NCBI GenBank assembly: GCA_008360975.2
Contig: CM039182.1
Location: 25,330,324-25,394,323 of the forward strand
Direction of reading: 5' to 3'
DNA from: Lichenostomus cassidix
Lineage: Eukaryota; Chordata; Aves; Passeriformes; Meliphagidae
DNA: 64,000 nt
The notes under the pieces were generated by a model. It was not told the origin of the DNA and searched no databases. It saw nothing but the letters and a program-made list of their open reading frames with translations. The position numbers were made by a program, and so were the translations under genes. Positions 1-11,768 of this stretch are shown here, piece by piece. The stretch's first letter is position 1. Each line of letters begins with the position of its first letter.

Positions 1-824
1 CGTGAATGTTTATATATCACATCTCTCACAAAGCAGCTTTGTATGAATTCATTTGTCTTGCATAACTTAGACTGTTAACCAGGCTGTCAATGATCCTGTT
101 GTAGAAAGTCTTTGTATCAAACTGATAAATGAAAGATATTTCTGACCGAACAACGATGTTAATAACTCTTCCATGGACAAGGCAACTGTATCCACATAAA
201 GCAATTTCACAAATGTTTGCAAACCAGAAGACTTCCTAAATTAATCACATGCTTTATCCAACTGATTTGGCTTGACAAGGTGTAGTCATCAACTCTAAAT
301 TATCTATTTTAAATATCACTAAGGCATCAATTGTCATAAAATCTCATACCTCGACCAATTTCAGAGTTGTCCTGAGTTTTTACAGTACACAACCAATTAA
401 AAATTACTATAAATACTCAGTCTGAAGGTTTCAACCATCATCCAGAAATACTTAAAACCTTTAAACACAAGGCATTACAGGCAAAAATATTCTAGAAAAA
501 AAACTTCCCAAGCAATGGCAAAAGTCAAGACACATGTTGAGGTGATTGAAATTCCAATGTAAGTGCTGTGGCTCTAGGGAGGTTCTTGGTTCTATCCTAT
601 TGTGAGACCCAGATGGAGGACTAGCTGCACGTGCCAACAACACCAAGCCTTCATCACATGATGGTGCACCATGCAGGTGGGGAATTATTGTTGTGCAAAT
701 CACACCACTAATAAAAAAACTACTGACAGAAAAGGACAGTACAGTATAAAGATTCTATAGAGGTTCTGCATCATCTCTCCCTATATAAATAACATATTCA
801 GCTACACACACAATTACATCTTAC

Positions 825-878
825 CTTGTTTCCTTGAATGCCTTTCAGGCCTTGCTGACCTGGATCTCCCCTGATACC
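825..878 (-). CDS. COL28A1: COL28A1 collagenous exon (54 bp)
   Basis: Encodes six perfect G-X-Y triplets, residues 325-342 of the reconstructed protein (starts GIRGDPG, ends GIQGNK). Acceptor AG lies at 879-880 and donor GTAAG at 820-824, both read on the minus strand. Phase 0 at both ends, as is usual for fibrillar-like collagen exons. It is the last COL28A1 exon I can see before the left edge of the window. Confidence 0.88.
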
Positions 879-3800
879 CTACAAAAAAGTCAAAGCAAAG
901 AATGAGCTGCCTTTGACAACACATATAAAGTTTGGGTTTTTATTTCCCCTGAATGGGGTACAATATAATATAGCACAATTCTGATTTCTAAAGGACAAGA
1001 GTTTTCTGCACCATACTCTGTGAAGCGCCCAACACATTGAATATTGTTAATATTCAAAAACCAGTGCTGGCAGAAAGGGTATCTTATTACTCCATGTGAA
1101 TTGCAAGAAAAGATAATTATCTGCCAGACTCTGCTGTCATCGTGCCTCCATGGCTGTTCTTCACAGAATTAACAGGTTGTATGTAGCAGAAACTTACAGA
1201 ATACAATGTCTTTTCTTTTTATTTGGTAGTTTTTAGCTCTCTTACCTGAGGTCCTCGAGGTCCCATAGGACCCACAGAGCCTTGCAAACCCTGAGGAAAA
1301 ATTAGATTCAATTATCAGATTAAAAGGAAATTGCAATCTGCTTTCAAGTGTCAAGAACTTGACATGTATATGTAGCAGCTCAAATCTCTGTTCAAGCATT
1401 TTCTAGGGACTTCATTCTCTCACCAGGGCTTTGCTGCTTTCACAGTGTATTCAGTAATTGCCTGTTACATTCCACCCTCAATATTTGGTTACAACACTTT
1501 TCATATACAACAAGCATAGTAAATGGCTACTTAACATCTTAGCTATTTGATTAAAAAGGTTTTATTTGCTACAGGTTTTTAAATTTAATTTCTAGAAGCA
1601 TATTAGATACAGAGTTCTTAACAAAAATGCTTTAGTGTTTATACCAGAATAACTTCAGTTAACTTTGTCTCACTAACCCAAACTGCTGATCAGTAGCCTG
1701 GAGGAATCACACTAATAGTTCATAAAATCCATTAAAAATGCATCCAAAAAATTTAAAATGCCATGCTTATTTATTCCATTAGCTGTGATTTCTCCATTTA
1801 ATGAGTTCCTACCAGTCACCACCACTGTAGATTATTCAATAATCATTTTTCCTCACTGTTTTTTTTCAGTCACCATAATGCATATTCTACAGAATTTCAC
1901 TTCTACTTGAAGTCAATACTCAGTTATAATTTATTTCTAAAGCAAAAATAGTTCTGAGCAAATTTTCTGGTAATTTCTTTCTTTTACTTCTCTTTTAATT
2001 GGCAACATTTTTACAGGGAGAGGCACTGGCAGACTGTTGCATTTTTCAAGATATGGGTCACACTCTAATATCCTTGTCAAATTTAGCAGTGATACCTATG
2101 CAGACACTCCATCGACTGCCCTCCTAGACACTGAGAGTCAGAAATTTTAAATGATTCTCTACTCCCTGGCATTTGCTCCCCGGCCAAACATCAGCCACCG
2201 GAGAGAGTGATAACCCCCTGCAGTTCCAGCCCATTTCCAGCCCAACTACACAAGTAATGTGGCACAAACAGGGATACACTGATGCAATTATGGCTACTTT
2301 TGGTAGCACATAAATGTATGACTTGAGCTCTGATTTCAAAGCCAAACAGAAACTGTCTGAATTTCAAGCCTGAAGAGCATTTGAAAAAGCTGCAATATAC
2401 AGCACCGAAACGACTGGATTCAGTCTGATTAATGAGATGAGTAAGTGGTAGTGGAAAAATGCAACTTTTTAAAATCAGACTCCCAACCATGCTTCAATAT
2501 CCATCACTCCTGTTAAAGATCGACCTCAGAATATTGAATTTGCTTCTCATACATTTGGCTTCATATGTTCTGTGTCTGATTTTGTCTATCATAGAATGCT
2601 TTCATTAAAAATAAAGCCATAACTTTGTTCTGTCTTCAGGATTTGTGAATGGGAAGGTGGGAATTCTGAAACTGACTGATACCCTGCAGAGGACAAAGTG
2701 GTTTTTATACTGTCCTCAACAGTAATGAAGCAAGCAGATTTCTGGCAGCCCTAGCTGATGTGTTCTATATCCAGATTCTTGGCTGCTTTGATTATGTTCT
2801 TCGCCAGCTTCTGAACAGCTTCCTTTTAGCTTAGTAGGCATTTCACAGAATGTCATACTATTTCTCACATATTGCCTGGATAAAGAAGGTATGGTCTTTC
2901 TTTACTCCTTTGAGAGATGCAGCTCTCTCCTTTTTCATTGATATTTCAGACTTTCTGATTCACTTGCTGCCATTTTGATCTGCAGTATCTCACAAGATAT
3001 TCTCAGCCTTTAGATTTTCATTATAGTATAATGCCTCTTTTTCTTTGCAGTAAATACTTCTGATTTTCCTACCTGAAATTAATCATCAAATAGCAGCTTC
3101 CAGGAAAACAAAAACTTTTCAAGGTGGTCTTTGATAAAGGTAAGCACAATATGGATGGTAAAACTGGAGAAATGTGCTTTAATAGAATGGTAAGTGCAAT
3201 CTAGTTGGTAGTATTTAACAAGTCTAACTATAAATCAGTGGTTTGCATTACTCATATGAACCTGCTTGTATGACCTCAAGATACATGATTATCTCACTCA
3301 GGAGGACATTGTCCTTCCATCTTTCAGAGTGTAAAAAAACAGGTAAAAATCTGTATTCACTTGCAACACTAGTACACTCCGGGTAAAAGAAAGGAGGACT
3401 GGATAGAAGTGTGAATGTGTATCAGCACAGATGGGCTCGTAGACCTAGAAGTTGCTCATGTCAGGTAAGAACCTGCTTTTATTGCAATATAACTTTATAC
3501 ACTAAAATTGAAATTAAACTTTTGAGGAAATAAATCGGGTGCTCTCTGTAAGATGCTCAGTCCTGTGTAAGCAAAGCTTGGCATTGGTCAGGACAGCTTT
3601 TGTTTTAGGTAAGGATCTGCATTTCTTATGAAAAATGGAAAACGAAGAATGTGAATGGTGGGTTCAATTTCTACAAATCATACTTCTACTATGAATGTAT
3701 CTCAACCACCAGAGAATTATAAGGTATTCCAAATTTACAATAACCTTTTCAAGCTCTGTTTATGAATATGTTACATGATTTTCTAGTATCTACATCAACA

Positions 3801-6800
3801 TGAAACAGTTCAAATAAAAGTTATACTTACTATTTCTCCTTTCGTTCCTGGAGGTCCACATTCTCCTCTTTCACCCTTTAGAGGAAATCAAAGGGTTCAC
3901 AGCTAAAGTTGATCTAATTACATTACATGCATTAAAGACTCTGCAAGCAGTAGCACAAAAGGTTTAGTAGACTCTTAGAACCTGGAAGTGGCATCATTAT
4001 ATATGGTCTGTATACACAGACCATGTATGTATGGTCTGTATATGGTCTGCCTACAAAACAACTTGCACCAGAGGATAATGCATTTAATATCTAGTAAATT
4101 TTTGCTGCATTTTTCCATCTTGTTGTACTGTCTCCAGAGATTCTTTCTGTGCTCTGATTTCATTACTATAATGTCTGAGATTTTCCTGGATAACAATTGT
4201 GAGATTGTACATATGAAATGAAGACAGAGAAAGAAGTGTTTCATTGATGATTTAACACCTCAATAGACACATGAAAAGTAGACCTATGAGTCTCCTGGTC
4301 CCATTTTCATGAAATGTTACCACAAAATTGACTGGAGCATTGTACTAACGAATACAAAGATTCATAAAGGCACTGTTTTTATTAACAACGTAGAGAGATA
4401 AGTGTCCAAACCAAGAAAAGTCAAAATGGAATTATCTCTGTTACACTTCTGACTATGATGGTCCTCTTTGCAATTTCATCTCTAGAATCTTGCAAGTCCT
4501 TGAAATGTATAATTTTTTTATCTTCTTGGAGAGACTGTGTTGAAAATTTTCATGATCAAGCATTAGCCCTTGCAAGTTATAAATAGCTTAAAAGTAAACT
4601 TCCTTGTGGTAAGTTTTTCAAAAGCTAATGATTTCCACTTGTGTTTGTAGTAAATATTTCACTTTCTTTCTACTTAACCTCTTATTTAACCCCCAACTTT
4701 CTTTTCCTTCCAGAAACTGTATTTCTGGTTGTTGACACTTTTTATATTTAGATTACATTCTCTGATGTTCGGTTGGTGCTTCTTTTTATTTCCAGAGATC
4801 CAGACTATAAGCATTTTCATAAATTTTGAATTTACTTCTAGGGATTGCATTAGGAGCTTTCACGACAAAAAGACAAGACAAGCCCTTTTTTCCATTCTTT
4901 CACATACACTGTCAGTAAGTGACAATTTATTTTCAGACTACTTCCATTCTACAAAAAAACTCACCTTGTCTCCCTTGTAGCCAGGAGCTCCCTATTCAAA
5001 AATTGGAAAAAAGGAAAAAATCATTAAAGAGAAAGCAAAAGCCTAATGCACTGTTCAATTAAGTAGAAAAAGCCCCAACCCCCACAGTGAAGAATTATGT
5101 TCTAGAAGTTTAACTATTCACAACAATAAAATATGTCTCTGAAATTATTTAACATACAATTCTCTGCAAATCTAGATGTATGTTTTTTACTCAAAAATTG
5201 GCTGTAAATTCGCCACTCAGTACTCCTAGTAGATACACACTGCCATTTAAATGGGACTTTTAAACTGTTACTCTTATACAGGGAGTAGTATTAATCTTTC
5301 TTCAGTGAATCAACAAGAATTTAGGCTGAGAAACACCATCAGTTGTTAGAAGCCACCAAAGGACTATCTAGATGTTTTTAGTAATGACATTTCCAGTTCT
5401 GTCTTTGGGATAAATCTAATACAAGTCAATACAAAATCACACAGCTTCAAAAGTTCCTTTTACCAATAACATCTCATCTCTATATCTATGCATAAGGTTA
5501 GACTGTTTCTCTCAGTATAGATGCTTCTCTAAACCAGGCCTTAGTTTAGGTGATTAAATAATTGAATAAAGTAGACACATAAAAAATGAAAACCACATTT
5601 TTAGTTCAGAAAATCCAAAAAGACAAACTATGAGTTAGCAGTGTAGTAGTCACATACCTCTTCACCTTTTTCTCCATGATCTCCTTTTAGAGCATCACCC
5701 TATTGGAAGCAAAGGAATACAACTGAAATATGTATTGCCCTTTCGTTTATCTCTGTTGCACTAAAACCAAGAACACTGTTTAAAGCACAGAACTGGCTTT
5801 TCCTACTTACTAAAGTTCACACTTCCTCCTTCCACAATCAAGGATACACATTTCCTGAACATTAACATAGAAAACTCAACTACTGTTATTAGATGACTGA
5901 AATCTTAGTCATTAGAGCAAGGCACTCTGCTCAAGGGATCTGTGCACTGTTAGAAAGCTTTGTAGAACCTAAAGTGCCTTCAGCTATATTCAGAAACCTC
6001 TGCTGTCAGGGAAAAACTGGAATGATAGGCAATGTTAATGTGGTAGCCATTTCGTTTTAAATTTTTCTCTCACACTTCTAGAGGAGCTAACTATAAACTA
6101 GCAAACCTCAATAATTAGAACTTATTTTAGCATACTTTGCCTTTGATATAGCATAGATGCTATATTCACATCTATGGTTTGAATAGTTGGATAGAAACTT
6201 ACTTTATTTCTTTTAAATTCACATTACCTTGTTTCCTTTTGGTCCTGGGTCACCTTTCTCCCCTTTGCTACCAGCACCGCCCTGAAACAAAGCAGGAAAA
6301 TGTTATTACCATTGTGACGATAAAATTCTCCAGCTTGTCTATGACTATATCTTAGTCCAAAATCTTTCTGAAATAAGCTTTGGTAGAAACACCCAGTGAT
6401 TCAAGTATGGTACATACGACACAACATTCATTCAGCTAAACCCACTCTGGTATTATAAAGTATTTACAAATTTTTTTTAAGCAATATTCAATGATAAATT
6501 TTCCACAGAGCATCTGAAAAAACTTATCAGGAAGGCATTACAGAAATCAAACACAGTTCTTCCTTCCCATTTCTCAATTAACCACCACTATCTGATCTTC
6601 TCTGCTTAGGAAAAAACTGTACAGAACAGTTTAGGGTCAATATTCAGCAGCCCTAAGGAAAAAAATACTGCAGCATTATTATACTTTGGAGGATCATGAT
6701 GGTGGGGACTTGAAAGCTTGGTGTATACACATCTACATAATAGGTTACATCTAACAATTTTGGATAAGATAACTTAAAAATACTTGGATCTAAAATTTTA

Positions 6801-9800
6801 AATTTCAAACAGAGGCTCAGATGCACATTATCCAGATGCACATTATCCAGAAGGATTGAGTGATAAGCCCTGGTGTCATAATCTGCTAATGGTATGGTTG
6901 ACCAGTTAGAGTTTAGGGAGAAAGACAAAAACCTCTGAATGTACCTTGGCTGTCTCTGGGAGAACTATTAAAGACAGAAAAAGGTTCAGAGAGGTCACCC
7001 ACTGTCTGAACTCACACTTTTCCTTACCAGAGCCAAGAAACATGTGCTGAAGTGTCACAAGAGAAAAGAGAGTGTTGGAGGCAGAGTTTTAGACCTTTCC
7101 TCATATAGCACATTACCCTCATACTTTTGAACCTTTACTCCTTACAAAAATAGAAGCTGCTGGTGGATGAAAAGCTCTGTCTAATGGACCTTTCTTTCCC
7201 CATTGCAGGATTCAAGAATAACTTTTTTATTTGGGGTCCAAAATCATGTACCTATTTATCCACAGTGTTTTATTACCCAATCGTAGAAATATATTTTCAA
7301 TATAGTATCTGACTATGGACAGATTTTTTTTCCTGAGCTTTTTGACAGTGGTCTTTCACTACCAAAATGACATGCTATGATAAATCAATCTTTTTGCAGA
7401 ACTTGCAGAGCTAATGTCTTGTTTTTTACATAGTTTACACAGTAACCAATTAAAATACTGTGCAATATTGATCTTGATTAAAATTCAAATTCTTGAGCCT
7501 TTTCACATGAATTCATACTTACAGAAACACCTTTGTCTCCTTTTACTCCCTTTTCACACTCACAGATCTTCCGCACACACTACAAGGTTGATAGAAAGAT
7601 AAAGGAGAATATTTTTCAAATGTATTATTTCAAAATTTTAAAGCAAAAATTCTGGTTTTGTCTTGTCACAGACTAAAGAACATAAAAGTGTAATAATAGA
7701 AAATAAATTATTTCTAATATACCTATTTCTCATATAATCTACATTAAACTTCCATATAGAGCAACCGAAATCAGTTACTTGATTTATTTATAAAAATAAA
7801 TCTCTTACTGTAGTGACTGTAGTTACTGTAATAATTACAAATATTTAAGATAGCACATACATAGTACACAGTACTGTGAAAACTTACATAAATTTTGAAC
7901 CATTTTAACATTGTTATTGTTTTCTAACAAGACCACAAATGAAGTTGCATATCTTGCATTAGACTTATTCAACTCTTGTAGGAAGAGTTCTTTATGTTGT
8001 ACCGTTGATACTACTCCCTAATGAGCTAACATCACAGATTTCTCAGGAGAAAGGACAGAAGAAAAGGATGAAAGTTTAAAATAAAAGCAGCCATGGTTGG
8101 AAAATTTACCTAGAGATGGAAGGTTGATTAATGCTCAAGTATTGTTGCACTATAGAAGAAGCAGGCATCAGGAAGTCTAGTGTCAATAAGAGTAATCAAA
8201 CATAAAACTCAAAAACCCTACCTGCTTCTGTAGCAAGGCTTCCTGAAAATAAAATAAAAATATTACTTTCATATTGATATGATTTAATTTAACAGAGTAC
8301 TAATTTTTCCTCTCTAGTTTATATAATTTCCAAGGTCAATGGTAGAGATGGTGAGTAGCTTCATCCTTCATTCCTTCCTCACAGGGGTAAGAACCAGTCT
8401 GTGGAACAACCCATATGGAAAAGAGTTCATGGTAGGAAGAGAGGGTTTTGTCATGTGGTCCACAATGATCAGAAAATACATGAGAAGTAATGGGATAGCT
8501 AAACACACTGCATTAAGACACAGGGCTAACAAAAGGGACTATGAAAAGACTTCCTAATCAAAGGCCTTCCTTTGGAAGGTCCTAAAACCAGAATATGTAG
8601 GGGAAGGATTCAGCGATTAGGCATGAGATGAAGCTACCTTCCAAAGTATTTCCACATGCTCAGAGACACATTGTGTGCTGGGAAATGTGATCAGGACAGC
8701 TGAGCTATTGTCCAAGCACACAACTCCTTGGAGAGTGACTGGGAGAAGGAAGCTCCCTATGCCCTGACTCCTGGTCTAGCAGAGAAGCCACCACAAAACC
8801 CTCTGCACCGTCTTCAGGGCTTACCTAATCAAAGCTAAATGAAATCTGCCATGGATAGATGCATAACAAGATTAACATCAGCATTACTTACCAGGTCCAA
8901 TGCTACATCAGCTACCAGGTTCTGATCATCCAGGCATAAGACATGTTTAGAGGATGAATCACCAGATATCATGCGCAATTTTTCTTCTTGGACTGTTTTC
9001 TTAGAAAGGCCAATGGTAATAAAATGTATTCCAAGACTTCTAGCTGTTATGGCTATACCCTGGACATTAGGGCTGTTTGGATGATCCACACCATCGGTCA
9101 TCAAAAAAGCCACTTTCACACTTCTCTTACGACTTTCAGTTTTAAACAGCTGAGTGGCATTTGAAATTGCATAATAGGAGTAAGTGCCGTGGCCAATAAA
9201 GCCCAGGGAATTGATTTTCTCCTTAAAATTCTGGTTATTTCTCCAGGCTGTAAAGGGATGATCAATGCTGACTGTGCTGCTGAACTGCATACTTGCTAGT
9301 TTGATATTATACATGTGAGACTTAACTGGCTTCATCTGGAAAATGCTGTCAGTTATGTTTTGAACAAAATGCTTCTGTAAATCAAACAACTGATTTTTGG
9401 CACTTTCTGAACTGTCCAAGATAAAGACTATATCAATGAGACACATATCACCTGCAATGGAACAAGAAAGTTAAATCTGTGAATGATGGGAGCATCTGCA
9501 CAACAGATTTCAAATAATTCTCTGCAATGGTCCTTTTCTCAAAGATTCCTCTGTCTTCCCAGTAAAAATTCTAAGGATAAATTTCACTGTAAAATGAAAG
9601 AAATTCTAGTGAAGACTGTGAAGTTAGGGTCTTGATGGGATTGTTTTAGTATTTTGGTTGATTTTGTTTATAAAATTTTCCACATGCAATTTCAAACAAA
9701 AAAATAGGTTTCTTATAATTTCTCTTAAGATATATGCCTGTTCATGAAAATCATTGGTCAAACTATGGAATCCAAGTCCAAGTAGATGTCACAAAGTATT

Positions 9801-10054
9801 TTCCAGCTCTAATAATCAAAATAAATCACATTTTACAAATTCACATGATAATTACCAATTACTAAATAATTACGCTAAAATGCCTGGATACATGCAACAC
9901 CATCAATCAGAAATTTTAAGAAAATGGTTTTACCTTCATCTTTTGGCATGGGAGAGTAAATATTCTTTCCTTTCTTTCTGTTTTGCCCATATACTAACTG
10001 GTTTGTTATCATAGCCAGAAGTATAAAGCAAAAGAAAAAACATTTTTTCCTCAT
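825..10054 (-). CDS. COL28A1: Collagen alpha-1(XXVIII), 5' part of the gene (partial)
   Basis: Nine coding exons join in frame into the first 342 residues; the rest lies left of the window. In protein order the exons are 9934-10054, 8892-9451, 8222-8242, 7523-7579, 6228-6281, 5658-5699, 4965-4991, 3831-3875, 1246-1290 and 825-878 (the first carries the start, so ten pieces including it). Residues 1-23 look like a signal peptide. A von Willebrand A domain runs from about residue 42 to 227, with the metal-binding motif D53-x-S55-x-S57 (DSSES) and a later TDG motif. A short cysteine-rich linker (CVRKICEC) leads into G-X-Y repeats starting at Gly245. A leading vWA domain followed by an imperfect short-exon triple helix is the architecture of collagen XXVIII, a matrix collagen reported around peripheral nerve; the family's second vWA and Kunitz domains would be outside the window. 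Position next to MIOS supports orthology. All splice sites are GT-AG. Introns hold no other recognisable gene. Confidence 0.93.
1246..1290 (-). CDS. COL28A1: COL28A1 collagenous exon (45 bp)
   Basis: Encodes five perfect G-X-Y triplets (GLQGSVGPMGPRGPQ), residues 310-324. Acceptor AG at 1291-1292 and donor GTAAG at 1241-1245 on the minus strand; phase 0 at both ends. Confidence 0.9.
3831..3875 (-). CDS. COL28A1: COL28A1 collagenous exon (45 bp) with a cysteine
   Basis: Encodes GERGECGPPGTKGEI, residues 295-309, five perfect triplets. Cys300 sits inside the triple helix, a position that could form inter-chain disulfides (inference). Acceptor AG at 3876-3877 and donor GTAAGT just below 3831 on the minus strand. 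Confidence 0.9.
4965..4991 (-). CDS. COL28A1: COL28A1 collagenous exon (27 bp)
   Basis: Very short exon for GAPGYKGDK, residues 286-294, three perfect triplets. Acceptor AG at 4992-4993, donor GTGAG at 4960-4964 on the minus strand. Phase 0, so it keeps the repeat register with both neighbours. Confidence 0.87.
5658..5699 (-). CDS. COL28A1: COL28A1 collagenous exon (42 bp) with a helix interruption
   Basis: Encodes GDALKGDHGEKGEE, residues 272-285. The first five residues GDALK break the triplet pattern: four residues separate two glycines (a G4G imperfection). Short imperfections of this kind are a known trait of collagen XXVIII. Acceptor AG at 5700-5701, donor GTATGTG at 5651-5657 on the minus strand. 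Confidence 0.9.
6228..6281 (-). CDS. COL28A1: COL28A1 collagenous exon (54 bp)
   Basis: Encodes six triplets, residues 254-271 (GGAGSKGEKGDPGPKGNK), rich in Lys and Glu/Asp. Acceptor AG at 6282-6283, donor GTAATG at 6222-6227 on the minus strand; phase 0. Confidence 0.9.
7523..7579 (-). CDS. COL28A1: COL28A1 exon joining the vWA domain to the triple helix
   Basis: Encodes CVRKICECEKGVKGDKGVS, residues 235-253. Three cysteines (235, 240, 242) immediately precede the first collagen glycine, Gly245; such a cluster at the start of a helix is expected to help chain assembly by disulfides (inference). Acceptor AG at 7580-7581, donor GTAAGT at 7517-7522 on the minus strand. Confidence 0.9.
8222..8242 (-). 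CDS. COL28A1: COL28A1 21-base microexon
   Basis: Encodes EALLQKQ, residues 228-234, bridging the end of the vWA domain (...VALDL) and the cysteine-rich linker. Acceptor TTTTCAG ends at 8243 and donor GTAGGG starts below 8222 on the minus strand. It is phase 0 on both sides, so skipping it would keep the frame and only shorten the linker by seven residues. Assigned by frame and position; no transcript was available. Confidence 0.75.
8892..9451 (-). CDS. COL28A1: COL28A1 exon encoding the first von Willebrand A domain
   Basis: A 560-base exon covering residues 41-227, so the whole vWA domain lies on one exon. It starts GDMCLIDIVFILDSSES, which contains the MIDAS motif DxSxS, and includes GHGTYSYYA and LMTDGVDHP, the positions that normally supply the MIDAS threonine and aspartate. 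Acceptor TTGCAG lies just above 9451 and donor GTAAGT just below 8892 (minus strand). The apparent ATG at 9446 is Met43 inside the domain, not the start; the true start is in the preceding exon at 10054. Confidence 0.95.
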
Positions 10055-10088
10055 AGTGACTTTTATCCCAAATAGACAATTTTCCTTC
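9934..10088 (-). CDS. COL28A1: COL28A1 exon with start codon and signal peptide
   Basis: Coding from ATG at 10054 down to 9934: 40 codons plus one base. The start MRKKCFFFCFILLAMITNQL is a basic n-region followed by a hydrophobic core; cleavage near Gly23 is plausible. It ends in a basic stretch (NRKKGKN) before the vWA domain. The single leftover G joins the vWA exon in frame as G-D-M-C. An A at -3 favours this ATG. A likely acceptor TTTTAACAG ends at 10089, leaving about 34 bases of 5' UTR. Donor GTAAAA lies at 9928-9933. Confidence 0.88.
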
Positions 10089-10853
10089 CTGTTAAAAGTA
10101 AAAAGTCACCTGTGAATATTTCATTAATAGATGCAAATAAATATATACAGGTACTTTAAATACATATTTGTAGGAAACATAGTTCTAGAGAAAATATACA
10201 AAAAACAATTATAAAAAGTCACTGTGTAGGTAATTTAAGCACAGTAACCAGCACTATCTCAACTGTAGCTCACATGTATAGTAGAACCTGTTTAATTACA
10301 GAAGAAATATGGGTATAACATGGGACTGCCTTTACTTTACTAGCAAAAAAGCATTTGGATATCTAACAAAGAAGGGTAGAATGAATTATGACTCTAATTA
10401 TTAGCAATGAACAAAAGTTCTGGGTGTTTTGAGATGCAGATAAATTACCTAGGCCTGGAGCATCAACACGAACAACTTATTCTTCTAAGAAACAGTGGCT
10501 TGGTAATGAAAGTCAATACATAAATATATTATTAATGTTACATAATATGTGCAATACTTTTAATAAATACAATATTCTATGATAATGAAAATACACTGAT
10601 AAAATAAAAATTATAATATTTAAATCAGTGTTTCAACATATTTCTGAAACTACTTAACTCTGGTAAAACTGATTTACAAAAAAAAAAAGCCTGTAATTTA
10701 CAAAAAGTAATTTTAAATATCATTAATAATGAAGACAATATGTTAAATGTAAAAATCCTTTTGAATTTGTCTTCTCAAGTCCATCAAGCAGTTACATATA
10801 CAGAAACCATAAGTGCAGTCCTCTAAAACTAGAGAGGAAATAACGTCTCTTAC

Positions 10854-10945
10854 CTTTGAAGGCATTCAGAAAGGAAATTGTGGATTGAAAAAGTTTTCAG
10901 TGTAGAAAATATGTCCTGTAGGTCATACTGGAAAATATGTTTTGT
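10854..10945 (-). other. COL28A1: Probable COL28A1 non-coding first exon
   Basis: A strong donor on the minus strand, CAAAG/GTAAGAGAC, lies at 10853/10854 and would splice to the acceptor above 10088. The upstream limit is a guess set about 25-30 bases below the TATA-like element at 10966-10977. No open frame is required. Based on splice signals only; transcript ends would decide it. Confidence 0.4.
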
Positions 10946-10965
10946 TTACCAGAATAAAGCAATCT

Positions 10966-10977
10966 GCAAATATATAG
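10966..10977 (-). promoter_or_regulatory. TATA-like element of the putative COL28A1 promoter
   Basis: On the minus strand the sequence reads CTATATATTTGC. It sits about 25-30 bases upstream of the assumed start of the non-coding exon, the right spacing for a TATA box. The area has no CpG island, which fits a tissue-restricted gene, but AT-rich matches occur by chance. Confidence 0.35.
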
Positions 10978-11768
10978 CCTATCCACTTGTAAATGGGTCT
11001 ACCTTGCAACTAGATTTTTTATCTTTTATTGCTGCTGTTTAGTTGGCCAAAGTTTAAATGAAGATAGTTGGGCACTTGGCCAGGGCTGAGCAAGAGACCA
11101 AGCTATTTATTAAAGGCACAGTGTCAGTCTGGGAGCACAAGTGCATTCCCACTTTAAGTAACTGTACTTTTACATAAAAAACCCCTCACTTTTAGACAAT
11201 CTGTATCTTTACCCTTCATTTTGCCAGTCACATGTCTTCAGCTGGTCTGTGTTAATGTTGCAGCACAGGCTAGATCAGAGATGTGAGAGAAGTACAGCAT
11301 CACTTGCAGGCTAGAACTGAAGTCTGACCTAATGGTTTGTGAATCTGCCAGGACTGCAGGACTCAAAGGTGGTAACTGCATTAGCAATTACAATAATAAA
11401 AGACAACTTAAAAATAAAATTCTTCTTGAGCTGGTTTCCTCAGAAATTTTTTCTGCTTTTTAAATCCTCTGAGGGATCAGACACAGACAGGATATTTCAA
11501 AGAGGGCAGTCATTTAGGTAGCTTTCAGAATGTAGCATGGAAATTATATTTGCTGTATCTACTGGCAGGATTCCAAGTAAAATTGTGTTATCACAGTGTT
11601 AACTAAAAAAATCGGGTGACAGAAAGTATGCCAATGATAAGTCCCAAGGAATCATAACATGCCTTGAGGGAGTTAAGTGCAAATGCCCAGCAGAAGGTTA
11701 GCAGACATCCTCTAGACAGGCACTGCCTACCAGGCAAGACATCCCTCAGCACCTTGGTCACAGGGCAG
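10978..11768. other. Intergenic DNA, COL28A1 upstream region
   Basis: AT-rich sequence between the putative COL28A1 promoter and the first CR1 fragment. I see no coding-like frame, repeat family or RNA gene in it. Proximal regulatory elements of COL28A1 may lie here, but none can be named. Confidence 0.4.

Noticed and set aside
2191..2490. A 99-codon minus-strand frame inside COL28A1
   Set aside because: No G-X-Y pattern and no suitable splice sites; intronic.
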